Shown here piece after piece: positions 55,573 to 63,883 of a DNA stretch of 64,000 nucleotides. The stretch is from positions 168,231-232,230 of the forward strand of contig NZ_SIXI01000006.1 in the NCBI RefSeq assembly GCF_004310865.1, in the 5' to 3' direction. The stretch's first letter is position 1. Every line of letters begins with the position of its first letter. Below the pieces are notes generated by a model. It ran no database searches. It saw only the letters and a list, made by a program, of their open reading frames with translations, and was not told the origin of the DNA. The stretch is from Aquabacterium lacunae. GTDB lineage: Bacteria; Pseudomonadota; Gammaproteobacteria; Burkholderiales; Burkholderiaceae_C. Position numbers and translations under genes: made by a program.

Positions 55573-57561
55573 ATGTCGAACGCCTCCAACGCCCCTCATT
55601 CCCGTCATCACATCGAATTGCTGTCGCCAGCCCGCACGGCCGACATCGGCATCGAGGCGGTCAACCACGGGGCCGATGCTGTCTACATCGGCGGCCCCAG
55701 CTTCGGCGCCCGCAGCAATGCCAGCAATGAGGTGGCCGACATCGCCCGCCTGGTGACCCATGCGCACCGTTTCAACGCGCGCATCTTCACCACGATCAAC
55801 ACCATCTTGCGTGACGATGAGCTGGAACCCGCCCGCCAGCTGATCTGGCAGCTGTACGACGCCGGCGTCGACGCCTTGATCGTGCAGGACATGGGCATCC
55901 TGGAGCTGGACCTGCCCCCCATCCAGCTGCATGCCAGCACGCAGACCGACATCCGCACCCCGGAAAAGGCGCGCTTCCTGCAAGACGCCGGTTTCAGCCA
56001 GATCGTGCTGGCCCGCGAACTGACGCTGCAGCAGATCCAGGCGGTGGCCCAGCACACCACCTGCGCGCTGGAGTTCTTCATCCACGGTGCGCTGTGCGTG
56101 GCCTACAGCGGCCAGTGCTTCATCAGCCATGCGCACACCGGCCGCAGCGCCAACCGGGGCGACTGCTCGCAAGCCTGCCGCCTGCCTTACAACGTGCTGG
56201 ACAGCAAAGGCCAGGTGGTGGCCTACGAACAGCACGTGCTGTCAATGAAGGACAACGACCAGAGCGCCAACTTGCGCGCCCTGATCGACGCCGGCATCAG
56301 CTCGTTCAAGATCGAGGGCCGCTACAAGGACATGGGCTATGTGAAGAACATCACCGCCCATTACCGCCAGCTGCTGGACGGGATCCTGGAAGAGCGCCCC
56401 GAGCTGGCCCGCACCTCGTCGGGCCACAGCACCTTCTACTTTCAGCCAGAGCCCGAACGCAATTTCAACCGCGGCACCACCGACTACTTCGTGAACGGCC
56501 GCAAAGAAGACATCGGCGCCTTCGACAGCCCCAAGCACCTGGGCCTGCCCGTGGGTGAAGTGGCGAAGGTGGGCGACACCTGGTTCGACGTGGCCATCGA
56601 CCTGAACCAGACCGACGCGATCCACAACGGCGACGGCCTGAACTACCAGACGCTGACCCGCGACCTGGTGGGCGTGCAGGTCAACACGGCCGAGGCCGTG
56701 GGTGCCAGCGGACGCATATGGCGGGTGCATCCCAACGAAGACATGGCCGCGCTGCCCGACCTGAAACCGGGCGTGGCGATCAACCGCAACCGCGACCAGG
56801 CCTGGGACCGCACGCTGAGCAAGAAATCGGCCGAACGCCGCATTGGCGTGTGGATGACCCTCGACGACACCGACGAAGGCCTGAGCCTGACCGTGACCGA
56901 CGAAGACGGCCACGAAGGCGTGGCCCTGGTGGAGGTGGCCAAGCAGCCCCCGCAGCAGGCCGACAGGGCCGAAGCCACGTTGCGTGAGCACCTGGGCAAG
57001 CTGGGCGGCACCATTTTCCATGCGCACGAGATCGCACTGAACACGGCCCAGCCGTGGTTCGTGCCCGCCTCGGTGCTGAACGCGCTGCGCCGCGAGGCGC
57101 TGGCTGCGGTGGAACAGGCCCGGGCCGAGCACTGGGAACGGCTGGTGCCGGCCACACCGGTGGAGCCGCCCGTGCCTTATCCCGAAGACAGCCTCAGCTA
57201 CCTGGCCAATGTGTACAACCACAAGGCCCGCGATTTCTACGCCCGCCACGGCGTGAAGGTGATCGAAGCCGCGTACGAATCACACGAGGAGCTGGGCGAG
57301 GTCAGCCTGATGATCACCAAGCACTGTGTGCGCTTCTCGCTGAGCCTGTGCCCCAAGCAGGCCAAGGGTGTGCAGGGCGTTCAAGGCCAGGTGAAGGCCG
57401 AGCCACTGCAGCTGATCAACGGCAAGGAAAAGCTGACCCTGCGCTTTGACTGCAAACCCTGCGAAATGCATGTGGTGGGCAAGATGAAGACCTCGGTGCT
57501 GAACCAGGTGGCCGCAGCGCCCATTCAGTTCTACAAGACACGCCCCGCGGCGACCCGCTGA
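55573..57561 (+). CDS. rlhA: Peptidase U32-family protein RlhA (23S rRNA C2501 hydroxylation)
   Basis: 662 residues, close to E. coli RlhA (formerly YdcP). It catalyses, with prephenate, 5-hydroxylation of 23S rRNA C2501. N-terminal [26 protein letters not shown], Cys pairs in [12 protein letters not shown] and [12 protein letters not shown] (likely Fe-S ligands), and the [20 protein letters not shown] helix fit. The start ATG 55573 is the first codon of the conserved N-terminus. Its last 31 bases overlap the convergent integrase gene, in opposite sense. Confidence 0.9.
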   Translation: MSNASNAPHSRHHIELLSPARTADIGIEAVNHGADAVYIGGPSFGARSNASNEVADIARLVTHAHRFNARIFTTINTILRDDELEPARQLIWQLYDAGVDALIVQDMGILELDLPPIQLHASTQTDIRTPEKARFLQDAGFSQIVLARELTLQQIQAVAQHTTCALEFFIHGALCVAYSGQCFISHAHTGRSANRGDCSQACRLPYNVLDSKGQVVAYEQHVLSMKDNDQSANLRALIDAGISSFKIEGRYKDMGYVKNITAHYRQLLDGILEERPELARTSSGHSTFYFQPEPERNFNRGTTDYFVNGRKEDIGAFDSPKHLGLPVGEVAKVGDTWFDVAIDLNQTDAIHNGDGLNYQTLTRDLVGVQVNTAEAVGASGRIWRVHPNEDMAALPDLKPGVAINRNRDQAWDRTLSKKSAERRIGVWMTLDDTDEGLSLTVTDEDGHEGVALVEVAKQPPQQADRAEATLREHLGKLGGTIFHAHEIALNTAQPWFVPASVLNALRREALAAVEQARAEHWERLVPATPVEPPVPYPEDSLSYLANVYNHKARDFYARHGVKVIEAAYESHEELGEVSLMITKHCVRFSLSLCPKQAKGVQGVQGQVKAEPLQLINGKEKLTLRFDCKPCEMHVVGKMKTSVLNQVAAAPIQFYKTRPAATR

Positions 57562-58685
57562 GCCGCTTGAGCCGATTGAGCTCCACTGGGCTGCATCAGG
57601 AGCGCATCGAGCGGGCTCTGCACCGCCCCACCCCCCACTTTCAGCACGTGGGTGTAGATCATGGTGGTGGACACATCGGCGTGCCCCAGCAGTTCTTGCA
57701 CCGTGCGGATGTCGTACCGGGCCTGCAGCAGGTGCGTGGCGAAGGAATGCCGCAGGGTGTGGGGCGTGGCGGGCTTGACCAGCCCCGCCAGGGCCACGGC
57801 CTTGCGGAAGGCACGCTGAAAGGTCACGTCCTGCACGTGGTGGCGCCGGATCACGCCGGTGCGCGGGCAGGCGGCCAGGTCGTCGGCGGCGAACACCCAT
57901 TGCCAGGCCCAGGTCTGGCCCTGGCGGGGGTACTTGATCTCGAGCGCACCGGGCATCCACACGCCGGCCACATCGTTGTGGCGGTCTTGTTCGTACACCG
58001 CCCGTGCACGCGACAGGTGGTGGCGCAACGGGCTGGCCAGGCGCTCGGGCAACATCACGGTGCGGTCTTTTTGGCCCTTGCCGTCACGCACGACGATGGT
58101 CTGGTGCTCGAAGTCGATGTCTTTGACGCGCAGGCGCAACCCCTCCATCAGCCGCAGACCCGTGCCGTACAGCAACTGCCCCAGCAACTGGTGCTGCGGC
58201 GCCAGCGCGGCCAGCACAGCCTGCACCTCGGGCGGTGTGAGCACCACCGGCAGCTTGCGCCCGCCCTTGGGGCGCCCGATGTCCTTCAGCCAGGGCGTGG
58301 GCAGCCCCAGCACCTTGTCGTACAGGAAGATCAGCGCAGACAAGGCCTGCTTGTGCGTGGACGCCGAGACCTCCCGCGCATTGGCCAGGTGCGACAGGAA
58401 TGCCTCGATCTCGGACACGCCCATGTCGCGCGGATGGCGCAGCCCGTGGAAGTGCACGAAGGCCTTCACCCAGTGCACATAGGCGGTCTCGGTGCGGATG
58501 CTGTAGTGCAGGTAGCGCGTGCGCTCGCGCACCTGATCGAGCAGGCGCGGTGCAGCCAGGGGCGGCAAAGACTGCGCTGTGCGTTCAGGCGACAGCGTGC
58601 TGGGCCGGTTGACTGGCGGCAGGTGTGGGGCGGTGGACACAGCGCTGTGTGGCATGGGTGCATGGAGGCTCGGGCTGTGGGACAT
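57531..58685 (-). CDS. intI: Integron integrase (tyrosine recombinase)
   Basis: 384 residues. The tyrosine recombinase residues are all present: Arg178 ([12 protein letters not shown]), Lys206 (GKGQKDR), His309 and Arg312 ([13 protein letters not shown]), His335 (LLGHAD) and nucleophile Tyr344 (TMIYTHV). The IntI-specific insert between the second Lys and the His-Arg motif is visible: [19 protein letters not shown] (248-265), which holds the attC extrahelical base. This separates IntI from XerC/XerD. The start is uncertain (58685, or 58655); the first ~48 residues are Pro-rich and not typical, and the frame stays open further up. No LexA box is visible upstream. It reads away from the attC. 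Confidence 0.93.
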   Translation of the reverse strand: MSHSPSLHAPMPHSAVSTAPHLPPVNRPSTLSPERTAQSLPPLAAPRLLDQVRERTRYLHYSIRTETAYVHWVKAFVHFHGLRHPRDMGVSEIEAFLSHLANAREVSASTHKQALSALIFLYDKVLGLPTPWLKDIGRPKGGRKLPVVLTPPEVQAVLAALAPQHQLLGQLLYGTGLRLMEGLRLRVKDIDFEHQTIVVRDGKGQKDRTVMLPERLASPLRHHLSRARAVYEQDRHNDVAGVWMPGALEIKYPRQGQTWAWQWVFAADDLAACPRTGVIRRHHVQDVTFQRAFRKAVALAGLVKPATPHTLRHSFATHLLQARYDIRTVQELLGHADVSTTMIYTHVLKVGGGAVQSPLDALLMQPSGAQSAQAAQRVAAGRVL

Positions 58686-58760
58686 TGTGAAGATGCGCTG
58701 TGTTTGGAGAACCCCCTTCGGCGGGTTGCCAACCAGCGTTCGCATTGAATGGAGTTGCCC

Positions 58761-59120
58761 ATGTTCATCGCTGCACAAGCCGTGGCCGCCCTCGTGGCCC
58801 TGCTGCACGCCTACTTCCTCGTGCTGGAAATGTTCCTGTGGACCCGGCCTGCAGGGCGCAAGGCCTTCGGCATGAACGCCGAGCAAGCCGAAGCCACCAA
58901 GGTGCTGGCCGCCAACCAGGGCCTGTACAACGGCTTCCTGTCGGCCGGCCTGCTGTGGGGGCTGACCATGGGTCCCGCCGGCGTGCCGACCCTCACCTTC
59001 TTCCTGGCGTGCGTGCTGGTGGCCGGGGTGTATGGGGCAGTGACGGCCAGCCGCAAGATCCTGTTCGTTCAGGGGCTGCCAGCCTTGGTCGGCCTTGTGC
59101 TGCTGCATCTGCCGGCTTGA
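58761..59120 (+). CDS. DUF1304 family membrane protein
   Basis: 119-residue protein of about four hydrophobic helices ([15 protein letters not shown]..., [28 protein letters not shown]), matching DUF1304. Function unknown. ATG 58761 has GGAG six bases upstream; ATG 58749 lacks a site. It is the first gene beyond intI, transcribed in the opposite direction. The 75-base gap to intI holds no recognisable attI core or LexA box. Confidence 0.82.
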   Translation: MFIAAQAVAALVALLHAYFLVLEMFLWTRPAGRKAFGMNAEQAEATKVLAANQGLYNGFLSAGLLWGLTMGPAGVPTLTFFLACVLVAGVYGAVTASRKILFVQGLPALVGLVLLHLPA

Positions 59121-59199
59121 CGCTGCCTGGGAAACCATCAACATGTGACCTGGCGTGTGCCGCCGATGTGGCCACGCCGCCTTTCAGGAAAGGACCTGC

Positions 59200-59646
59200 A
59201 TGAGCACCCACACCATCGAAATGCACCGCGTGCTGCGCTCGACCCCGGAGAAGGTGTACCGCGCGTTCACCGAGCCCGCGGCATGGAGCAAATGGCTGCC
59301 GCCCTTTGGCTTCACGGGCGAGGTGCATGCCATGGATCCCACCGTGGGTGGACGCTACCGCATGTCGTTCACCCATTTCGCGAGCGGTCACGTGCACAGC
59401 TTTGGTGGCGAGTACCTGACGCTGACCCCCCACCAGACACTGAGCTACACGGCCGAGTTCGATGACCCCAATCTGCCTGGGCGCATGCAGACCACCGTGA
59501 CCCTCACGCCCGTGAGCTGTGGCGTGGCGGTGCACGTCCGGCAGGAAGGCATTCCGGCGGTGATCCCGCCCGAGAACTGCCACCTGGGCTGGCAAGAGTC
59601 GTTGCAGCAACTGGCCTGGCTGGTCGAACCCGACCTGGGAAGCTGA
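59200..59646 (+). CDS. SRPBCC (AHSA1/CalC-type) domain protein
   Basis: 148-residue START-like protein. STPEKVYRAFTEPAAWSKWLPPFGF is the N-terminal helix-strand pattern of AHSA1 proteins, and the C-terminal HLGWQESLQQLAWLVE is the long helix. Probably binds a hydrophobic ligand. AAAGGA precedes the start. It overlaps arfB by one base (TGATG). Confidence 0.85.
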   Translation: MSTHTIEMHRVLRSTPEKVYRAFTEPAAWSKWLPPFGFTGEVHAMDPTVGGRYRMSFTHFASGHVHSFGGEYLTLTPHQTLSYTAEFDDPNLPGRMQTTVTLTPVSCGVAVHVRQEGIPAVIPPENCHLGWQESLQQLAWLVEPDLGS

Positions 59647-60044
59647 TGGCTCACGCGGTGCTGCTGCGAGAGGTCGAATTCACGGCCGTGCGCGCCCAGG
59701 GACCGGGCGGGCAGAACGTCAACAAGGTGTCCAGTGCGGTGCACCTGCGGTTCGACGTGCATGCTTCATCGTTGCCGCCCGCCGTCAAAGAGCGCCTGCT
59801 GCAATCGAATGATCAGCGCCTGACCAAAGAAGGCGTGATCGTGATCAAGGCGCAAAACTCGCGCAGCCGCGACCAGAACAAGGCCGAAGCGCTGGCCCGT
59901 CTGGAAGACCTGATCGCCCAGGCCAGCCATGTGCAGGCCCTGAGGCGCGCCACGCAACCCACACGGGCATCACAGCGCCGGCGCCTGGAAGGCAAAGCCC
60001 AACGCGCGGTCATCAAGGCCGGTCGCGGCAAGGTTCAGGGCTGA
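59646..60044 (+). CDS. arfB: Alternative ribosome-rescue factor ArfB (peptidyl-tRNA hydrolase)
   Basis: 132-residue release-factor-like protein that rescues stalled ribosomes. The catalytic GGQ is in GPGGQNVNKVSSAVHLRF (~residue 21-23), and the C-terminal tail is Arg/Lys-rich, as required to enter the mRNA channel. It begins at the TGATG junction with the SRPBCC gene. Related factors such as PrfH differ by longer insertions; length and tail favour ArfB. Confidence 0.92.
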   Translation: MAHAVLLREVEFTAVRAQGPGGQNVNKVSSAVHLRFDVHASSLPPAVKERLLQSNDQRLTKEGVIVIKAQNSRSRDQNKAEALARLEDLIAQASHVQALRRATQPTRASQRRRLEGKAQRAVIKAGRGKVQG

Positions 60045-60209
60045 GCGTGTGCTGACCGCATGGTTGAAGGGTTTTGCGCGGTCTGACACCTCCTGCAACA
60101 CATGGGTCCTCATCCGATCGTTTGCCCCCAAGGTGTGACTTGGCCAGCGTGTTGAGACCAACCGACGCGCTGCATTCGACATCGTTCTGCTCCACTTTTG
60201 ACCGCATCC
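60045..60209. other. 165-base gap before paiB-like gene
   Basis: No gene seen. It carries the imperfect direct repeat TGACCGCAT near both ends (about 60053 and 60198), and some AT-rich spans. No attC core (RYYYAAC / GTTRRRY pair) was found. Confidence 0.5.
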
Positions 60210-60848
60210 ATGTACTGCCCAACACATTTTGAAGAACATAGACCCGAGGTGCTGTGGGCCCTCGTGGCGCAACACCCCCTTGCCACACTGGTACACCAGG
60301 GCCCTCATGGCTTGGTTGCAGACCACCTGCCCTTGCTGCGCAGCGCGGTACCGGAAGGGCAGCCGGCTCCCCAAGACACTCTGATCGGGCATGTGGCGCG
60401 CAACAACCCGGTGTGGCAGGTCGCCGATGGCCAGTCATGCCTGCTTGTGTTTCAGGGGCCCTCGGCCTATGTGTCGCCCAATTGGTACGCCACCAAAGCC
60501 GAGCACGGCAAGGTGGTTCCTACTTGGAACTATGCCGTGGTGCATGTGCAAGTCACACTGGAGGCACTGCATGAGCCGTCGCAGATCCGCCCCATCCTGA
60601 ACACGCTGACAGACCACTTCGAGCACAGCCAGCCACGCCCTTGGTCCATGAGCGACGCACCTGCGGACTTCACCGAGCGCCTTCTGACCCAGATCGTCGG
60701 CCTGCGCCTGACAGTTCGAAGCATCCACGGCAAATGGAAGATCAGTCAGAATCAACCTGTGGTCAACCGCTGCAGTGTTCGCGATGCATTGATCCATCAC
60801 CCAGGTCAAGCCGAGCGTGCAATCGCTGACTGGATGTCATGCACTTGA
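60210..60848 (+). CDS. PaiB-like FMN-binding negative regulator
   Basis: 212-residue protein resembling PaiB (Bacillus): MYCPTHFEEHRPEVLWALVAQHPLATLV and the central ADHLPLLR fit the split-barrel flavin fold, with SYVSPNWYATK-like FMN motif (AYVSPNWY). Originally described as a transcription regulator of sporulation and degradative enzymes, its molecular role is uncertain. ATG 60210 gives the family N-terminus; a TTG at 60198 is in frame. Overlaps the next gene by 10 bases. Confidence 0.85.
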   Translation: MYCPTHFEEHRPEVLWALVAQHPLATLVHQGPHGLVADHLPLLRSAVPEGQPAPQDTLIGHVARNNPVWQVADGQSCLLVFQGPSAYVSPNWYATKAEHGKVVPTWNYAVVHVQVTLEALHEPSQIRPILNTLTDHFEHSQPRPWSMSDAPADFTERLLTQIVGLRLTVRSIHGKWKISQNQPVVNRCSVRDALIHHPGQAERAIADWMSCT

Positions 60849-61216
60849 GCCCCATGGACGATCTGCTGAAAACGCTCAGCGCACTGGAGCTGGCGCTGCA
60901 TCATCCGGGCAGCACCCTCACCTTCCGTGAATTTGACGCCCTGCTGCACCCGGACTTTCATGAGGTCGGCAAATCGGGGCAGGCCTACAGCCGTGCAGAG
61001 GTGTTGAACTTTCTGAGCCTGCACCCAGGCCCCATGCCGACCGCGGCCCACGACCTCCAGGTTAGCTTGCTGACGCCGGGGTGCGCCCTGCTGACATACC
61101 GCAGCGTGCACCTGGACACGCCAGAGCCTCTGCACGTGCTGCGCAGCTCGGTGTGGCAGATGCACGAAGGCCACTGGCGTTTGCGCTACCACCAGGGCAC
61201 TGTGGCGTTCTGCTGA
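60839..61216 (+). CDS. DUF4440 / NTF2-like protein
   Basis: 125 residues. LTFREFDALLHPDFHEVGKSGQAYSRAEVLNFL has the DUF4440 layout (early helix, then a cone-shaped NTF2 barrel) and ends RSSVWQMHEGHWRLRYHQGT. Probably a small-ligand or dimerisation protein; no catalytic residues can be assigned. It starts within the 3' end of the paiB-like gene. Confidence 0.6.
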   Translation: MHLSPMDDLLKTLSALELALHHPGSTLTFREFDALLHPDFHEVGKSGQAYSRAEVLNFLSLHPGPMPTAAHDLQVSLLTPGCALLTYRSVHLDTPEPLHVLRSSVWQMHEGHWRLRYHQGTVAFC

Positions 61217-61378
61217 GTGCCCTGCCCATCTTCGACATGGCCCCGCTGCTCGGAGCCATCCCTGCACTGCCATGTCGACGGACTGCCACGCCATTGAAGC
61301 ACAATGCTTGCTGGTAACGGCCTCGCGCCCCTTTGCATGCGACACACCACTGAACGCTCTCGATGCCCACTGCGCGAC

Positions 61379-61834
61379 ATGCCTTTGTTGCTGGCATGTT
61401 GGTGGTTTGCAATGTTTACTGGATATGCATCGGCACAGTCGTCCACAGTGTTCAAGTGGTCCGACGCGCAAGGCGTCGTGCATTACTCAGAACGCCCTCC
61501 TGGACATACAGTACCCAACGCACAGCCCGTCAATGTGAAGGTCACCCCGCGGGCCGCGCCCCCCTCAGTGAAGGCTTCTGGCACCGATGCTTTTGCAGAA
61601 GAATTTCGTCGTCAGGCGAGCCAGGCCGCACAACCACCGAGCGCACCATCGACAAAGCGCCCTCCTGTTGTGTCCGAATCCCATGGCAAAGAACACGGCA
61701 CCGACGCCTCTCGTTGCGCGCTCGCCCGCGACATCCTCAAAGGCGCCTTGCGTCACACCAACGGCAACCCCATCGACCAACACGACATCGATACGGCTCA
61801 AAGTGATGTTCGACTTTTCTGCAAAAAACGCTGA
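61379..61834 (+). CDS. DUF4124-domain secreted protein
   Basis: 151 residues: signal peptide (LLLACWWFAMFTGYASA), DUF4124 (VFKWSDAQGVVHYSERPP, ~24-41) and a C-terminal region with DASRCALARDILKGALRHTNG and a final VRLFCKKR, so a Cys pair is possible. Function unknown. ATG 61379 matches the signal peptide; earlier in-frame starts at 61304 and 61337 add a charged leader. Confidence 0.65.
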   Translation: MPLLLACWWFAMFTGYASAQSSTVFKWSDAQGVVHYSERPPGHTVPNAQPVNVKVTPRAAPPSVKASGTDAFAEEFRRQASQAAQPPSAPSTKRPPVVSESHGKEHGTDASRCALARDILKGALRHTNGNPIDQHDIDTAQSDVRLFCKKR

Positions 61835-61866
61835 CCTCCCACAGGCTTTTTCAAGACGTTGAACCC

Positions 61867-62421
61867 ATGATCACACATGCCTTGCGCGCAACCTTGCGTC
61901 TGAGTCTGATGATGCTCGCGGCCTCGGCCGCCATGCCTGAGGCGCAAGCTGGCACCTCTGGCGCTGTAACGCACGACGACGTGCAGGCGTATTTGACGGC
62001 CAAAGGCATGGGCATGGCTCGCGCAGCAGAGCGGGAAGGTGTTCCCGGTCCTTTCCATGCGCTGGCCATGGCCCATGAGCTGGCGCTCTCGCCGCAGCAA
62101 TTGACCCAGACCCGAGCGGTGTTCAATCGCATGGAAGCACAGTCGTCGCAAATCGGGCGGCAAATCATTGAACAAGAACGAAGGCTGGATCAGTTGCTCA
62201 ATGACCCGCTGAGCACAGCCCGCTCTCGCGAACAGGCGCTGCAACGCGTGGGACAATTGCACCGCGAGCTGCGGCAGGCGCACCAAGACGCGCATGAGTC
62301 ACAACGCGCCATCCTGACGCCTGAGCAATTGGCTCGTTACCGCAGTCTGCGTGCGCAGGCAGCCGCGGTGGCTGCTCGCCCAACATCGGTGCTGCAAGCA
62401 GCGGGCGACACAGATCGCTGA
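61867..62421 (+). CDS. LTxxQ-motif periplasmic protein (Spy/CpxP-like)
   Basis: 184 residues: signal peptide (RLSLMMLAASAAMPEAQA), then a helical protein with two LTxxQ-like motifs, LSPQQ (74-78) and LTPEQ (150-154), separated by a long helix rich in Glu, Gln and Arg (QIIEQERRLDQLL). This is the plan of Spy/CpxP and heavy-metal sensor proteins. A periplasmic chaperone or stress role is likely, not proven. Confidence 0.7.
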   Translation: MITHALRATLRLSLMMLAASAAMPEAQAGTSGAVTHDDVQAYLTAKGMGMARAAEREGVPGPFHALAMAHELALSPQQLTQTRAVFNRMEAQSSQIGRQIIEQERRLDQLLNDPLSTARSREQALQRVGQLHRELRQAHQDAHESQRAILTPEQLARYRSLRAQAAAVAARPTSVLQAAGDTDR

Positions 62422-62478
62422 ACTGCCCACAGGTCACACAGTTTCTGCAAAACGGCTCTGCCACACGCTTGAGCGCCC

Positions 62479-63648
62479 ATGGCTATTGTTTCAGCCCCTG
62501 ATACCGAGACTTTGCAACCCCCTGTGCTGCGATGGCAGGAGGCGGACCTTGATCTGCATGCCCAATGGCGCAGCGAAAACGGCAGCAAGCCGCCGCGCCA
62601 AGTGGTCGTGGCCGATGATCGCACCCCAGCCGATCGGGCCTATCGCCTGGTCTGCGAGGGCACCGCGTTGTTGTGGCGTGGGGATTTCCAGAACGCGAGA
62701 CAGATGCTGCAGTCCCTGACCCGACGGCTGGACCGCCGCAGGCCATCTCCACCGGCAGCCACCCTGCTGCAAGCACATCACCTGCACCGCAAGGCGCAGG
62801 CCGAGCGGGCTCGTATCCTGGGCCTGCTGCTCATCCCGATGGAGGGAGGGCACCACATCCCATTGCGTCGTGCCCCGGATTTGCGTCAAGCTTGCCTGGA
62901 GGCTTATGGTCCGTCGGACGAACGCAGTGTCGTGTCGCTGCGCGAACTGCTGGGCGTGGTCGGGGCCCATGAATGGCGGAAAAGGGGTGTGATGATTCCT
63001 GCCCTGGGTGAACGAATCCACCCACACCACGGAGTTTTTTCGCCGGTACGCGGCGAGTATCTTGACTTGGTCGCCGGTGCGCCATTGCCGACGCCTGCAC
63101 TGGCCGACGACGGCTGCGTCTGGGACATCGGCGTTGGCACGGGGGTGTTGAGTGCCCTGTTACTACGCCGCGGTGTGCCACGGATGCTGGGCACGGATCT
63201 CTCCCCCAAGGCTCTGGCCTGCGCCCAAGACAACCTTCAGCGGCTCGGCCTGCTGACACGCAGCACCTTGTTGGCGTGCAACCTGTTTCCAGACGGGCAG
63301 AGCCCATTGATCGTCTGCAATCCGCCATGGCTGCCCGGCAAAGCCAGCAGCACGGTGGAGCAAGCCGTGTACGACCCAGAAAGCCGCATGCTGAGGGGCT
63401 TTCTGTCTGGACTGCGGGCCCACCTGTGCCCAGGTGGTGAGGGGTGGTTGATCTTGTCAGATCTGGCCGAACGCCTGGGGCTGCGCGCCCCCCAGGAACT
63501 GGTCGAATGGATCAAGGCAGCAGGCTTGCGAGTGGTCCAGCGCCACGACATTCGCCCAAGGCACGGCAAGGCACACGACTCAAGTGATCCGTTGCATGCG
63601 GCCAGATCAAAAGAGATCACCAGCCTCTGGCGGTTGGCTGCAGACTGA
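62479..63648 (+). CDS. Class I SAM-dependent methyltransferase (PrmC/RlmG-like)
   Basis: 389 residues. The SAM loop DIGVGTGVLS (~216-225), the acidic strand GTDLSPKALACAQDN and the NPPW catalytic motif VCNPPWLPG (~279-287) match the N5-glutamine or base (N6-adenine/N2-guanine) methyltransferase group. A ~200-residue N-terminal region (HHLHRKAQAERARILGLLLIP) is unassigned. The substrate (RNA, protein or DNA) cannot be decided. The last large gene before the attC; a transfer history is possible. Confidence 0.7.
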   Translation: MAIVSAPDTETLQPPVLRWQEADLDLHAQWRSENGSKPPRQVVVADDRTPADRAYRLVCEGTALLWRGDFQNARQMLQSLTRRLDRRRPSPPAATLLQAHHLHRKAQAERARILGLLLIPMEGGHHIPLRRAPDLRQACLEAYGPSDERSVVSLRELLGVVGAHEWRKRGVMIPALGERIHPHHGVFSPVRGEYLDLVAGAPLPTPALADDGCVWDIGVGTGVLSALLLRRGVPRMLGTDLSPKALACAQDNLQRLGLLTRSTLLACNLFPDGQSPLIVCNPPWLPGKASSTVEQAVYDPESRMLRGFLSGLRAHLCPGGEGWLILSDLAERLGLRAPQELVEWIKAAGLRVVQRHDIRPRHGKAHDSSDPLHAARSKEITSLWRLAAD

Positions 63649-63763
63649 TTGTCAGTGGTGGGGAAAATTGGATTACCGTTGACACCTATGGCGCACGCCA
63701 TCGCTCTGGAAGTGGTAACGCCATCACCGAGCACTGGCACGGGCGCTTCGCGCAGGCACTGTG
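63649..63763. other. 115-base spacer before attC
   Basis: No reading frame with support. No second attC core is found, so no cassette boundary can be set to the left of the attC site. Confidence 0.5.
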
Positions 63764-63883
63764 GCCTAACTCGGCGGTCAAGCGGACGCCAACAAAGCCC
63801 ATGGCTTCGCCATTTTCATGGGCTTTGTTGGTGCCCTCCACTCGCTGCGCTCCTTCCGGCGCCGCTTACCTTGGGCGTTAGGC
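63764..63883 (+). other. Integron attC recombination site (59-base element)
   Basis: Complete attC of 120 bp. R'' GCCTAAC (63764-63770), L'' TCAAGCGGACGCC (63778-63790), L' GGCGCCGCTTACCTTGGGC, and R' GTTAGGC (63877-63883) with the crossover between G63877 and T63878. L'' and L' pair with one unpaired A (extrahelical base). The variable part contains a 15-bp perfect stem: CCAACAAAGCCCATG (63789-63803) with CATGGGCTTTGTTGG (63817-63831). Orientation (R'' left, R' right) matches a cassette array reading left to right. Confidence 0.9.

Noticed and set aside
58686..58760. Possible attI between intI and DUF1304
   Set aside because: No GTTRRRY core or IntI direct-repeat sites could be seen; GTTGCCA and GTTCGCA do not fit.
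61858..61864. GTTGAAC, matching the attC R' core GTTRRRY
   Set aside because: No partner RYYYAAC core or L'/L'' arms within 150 bases to the left, so it is a chance match.
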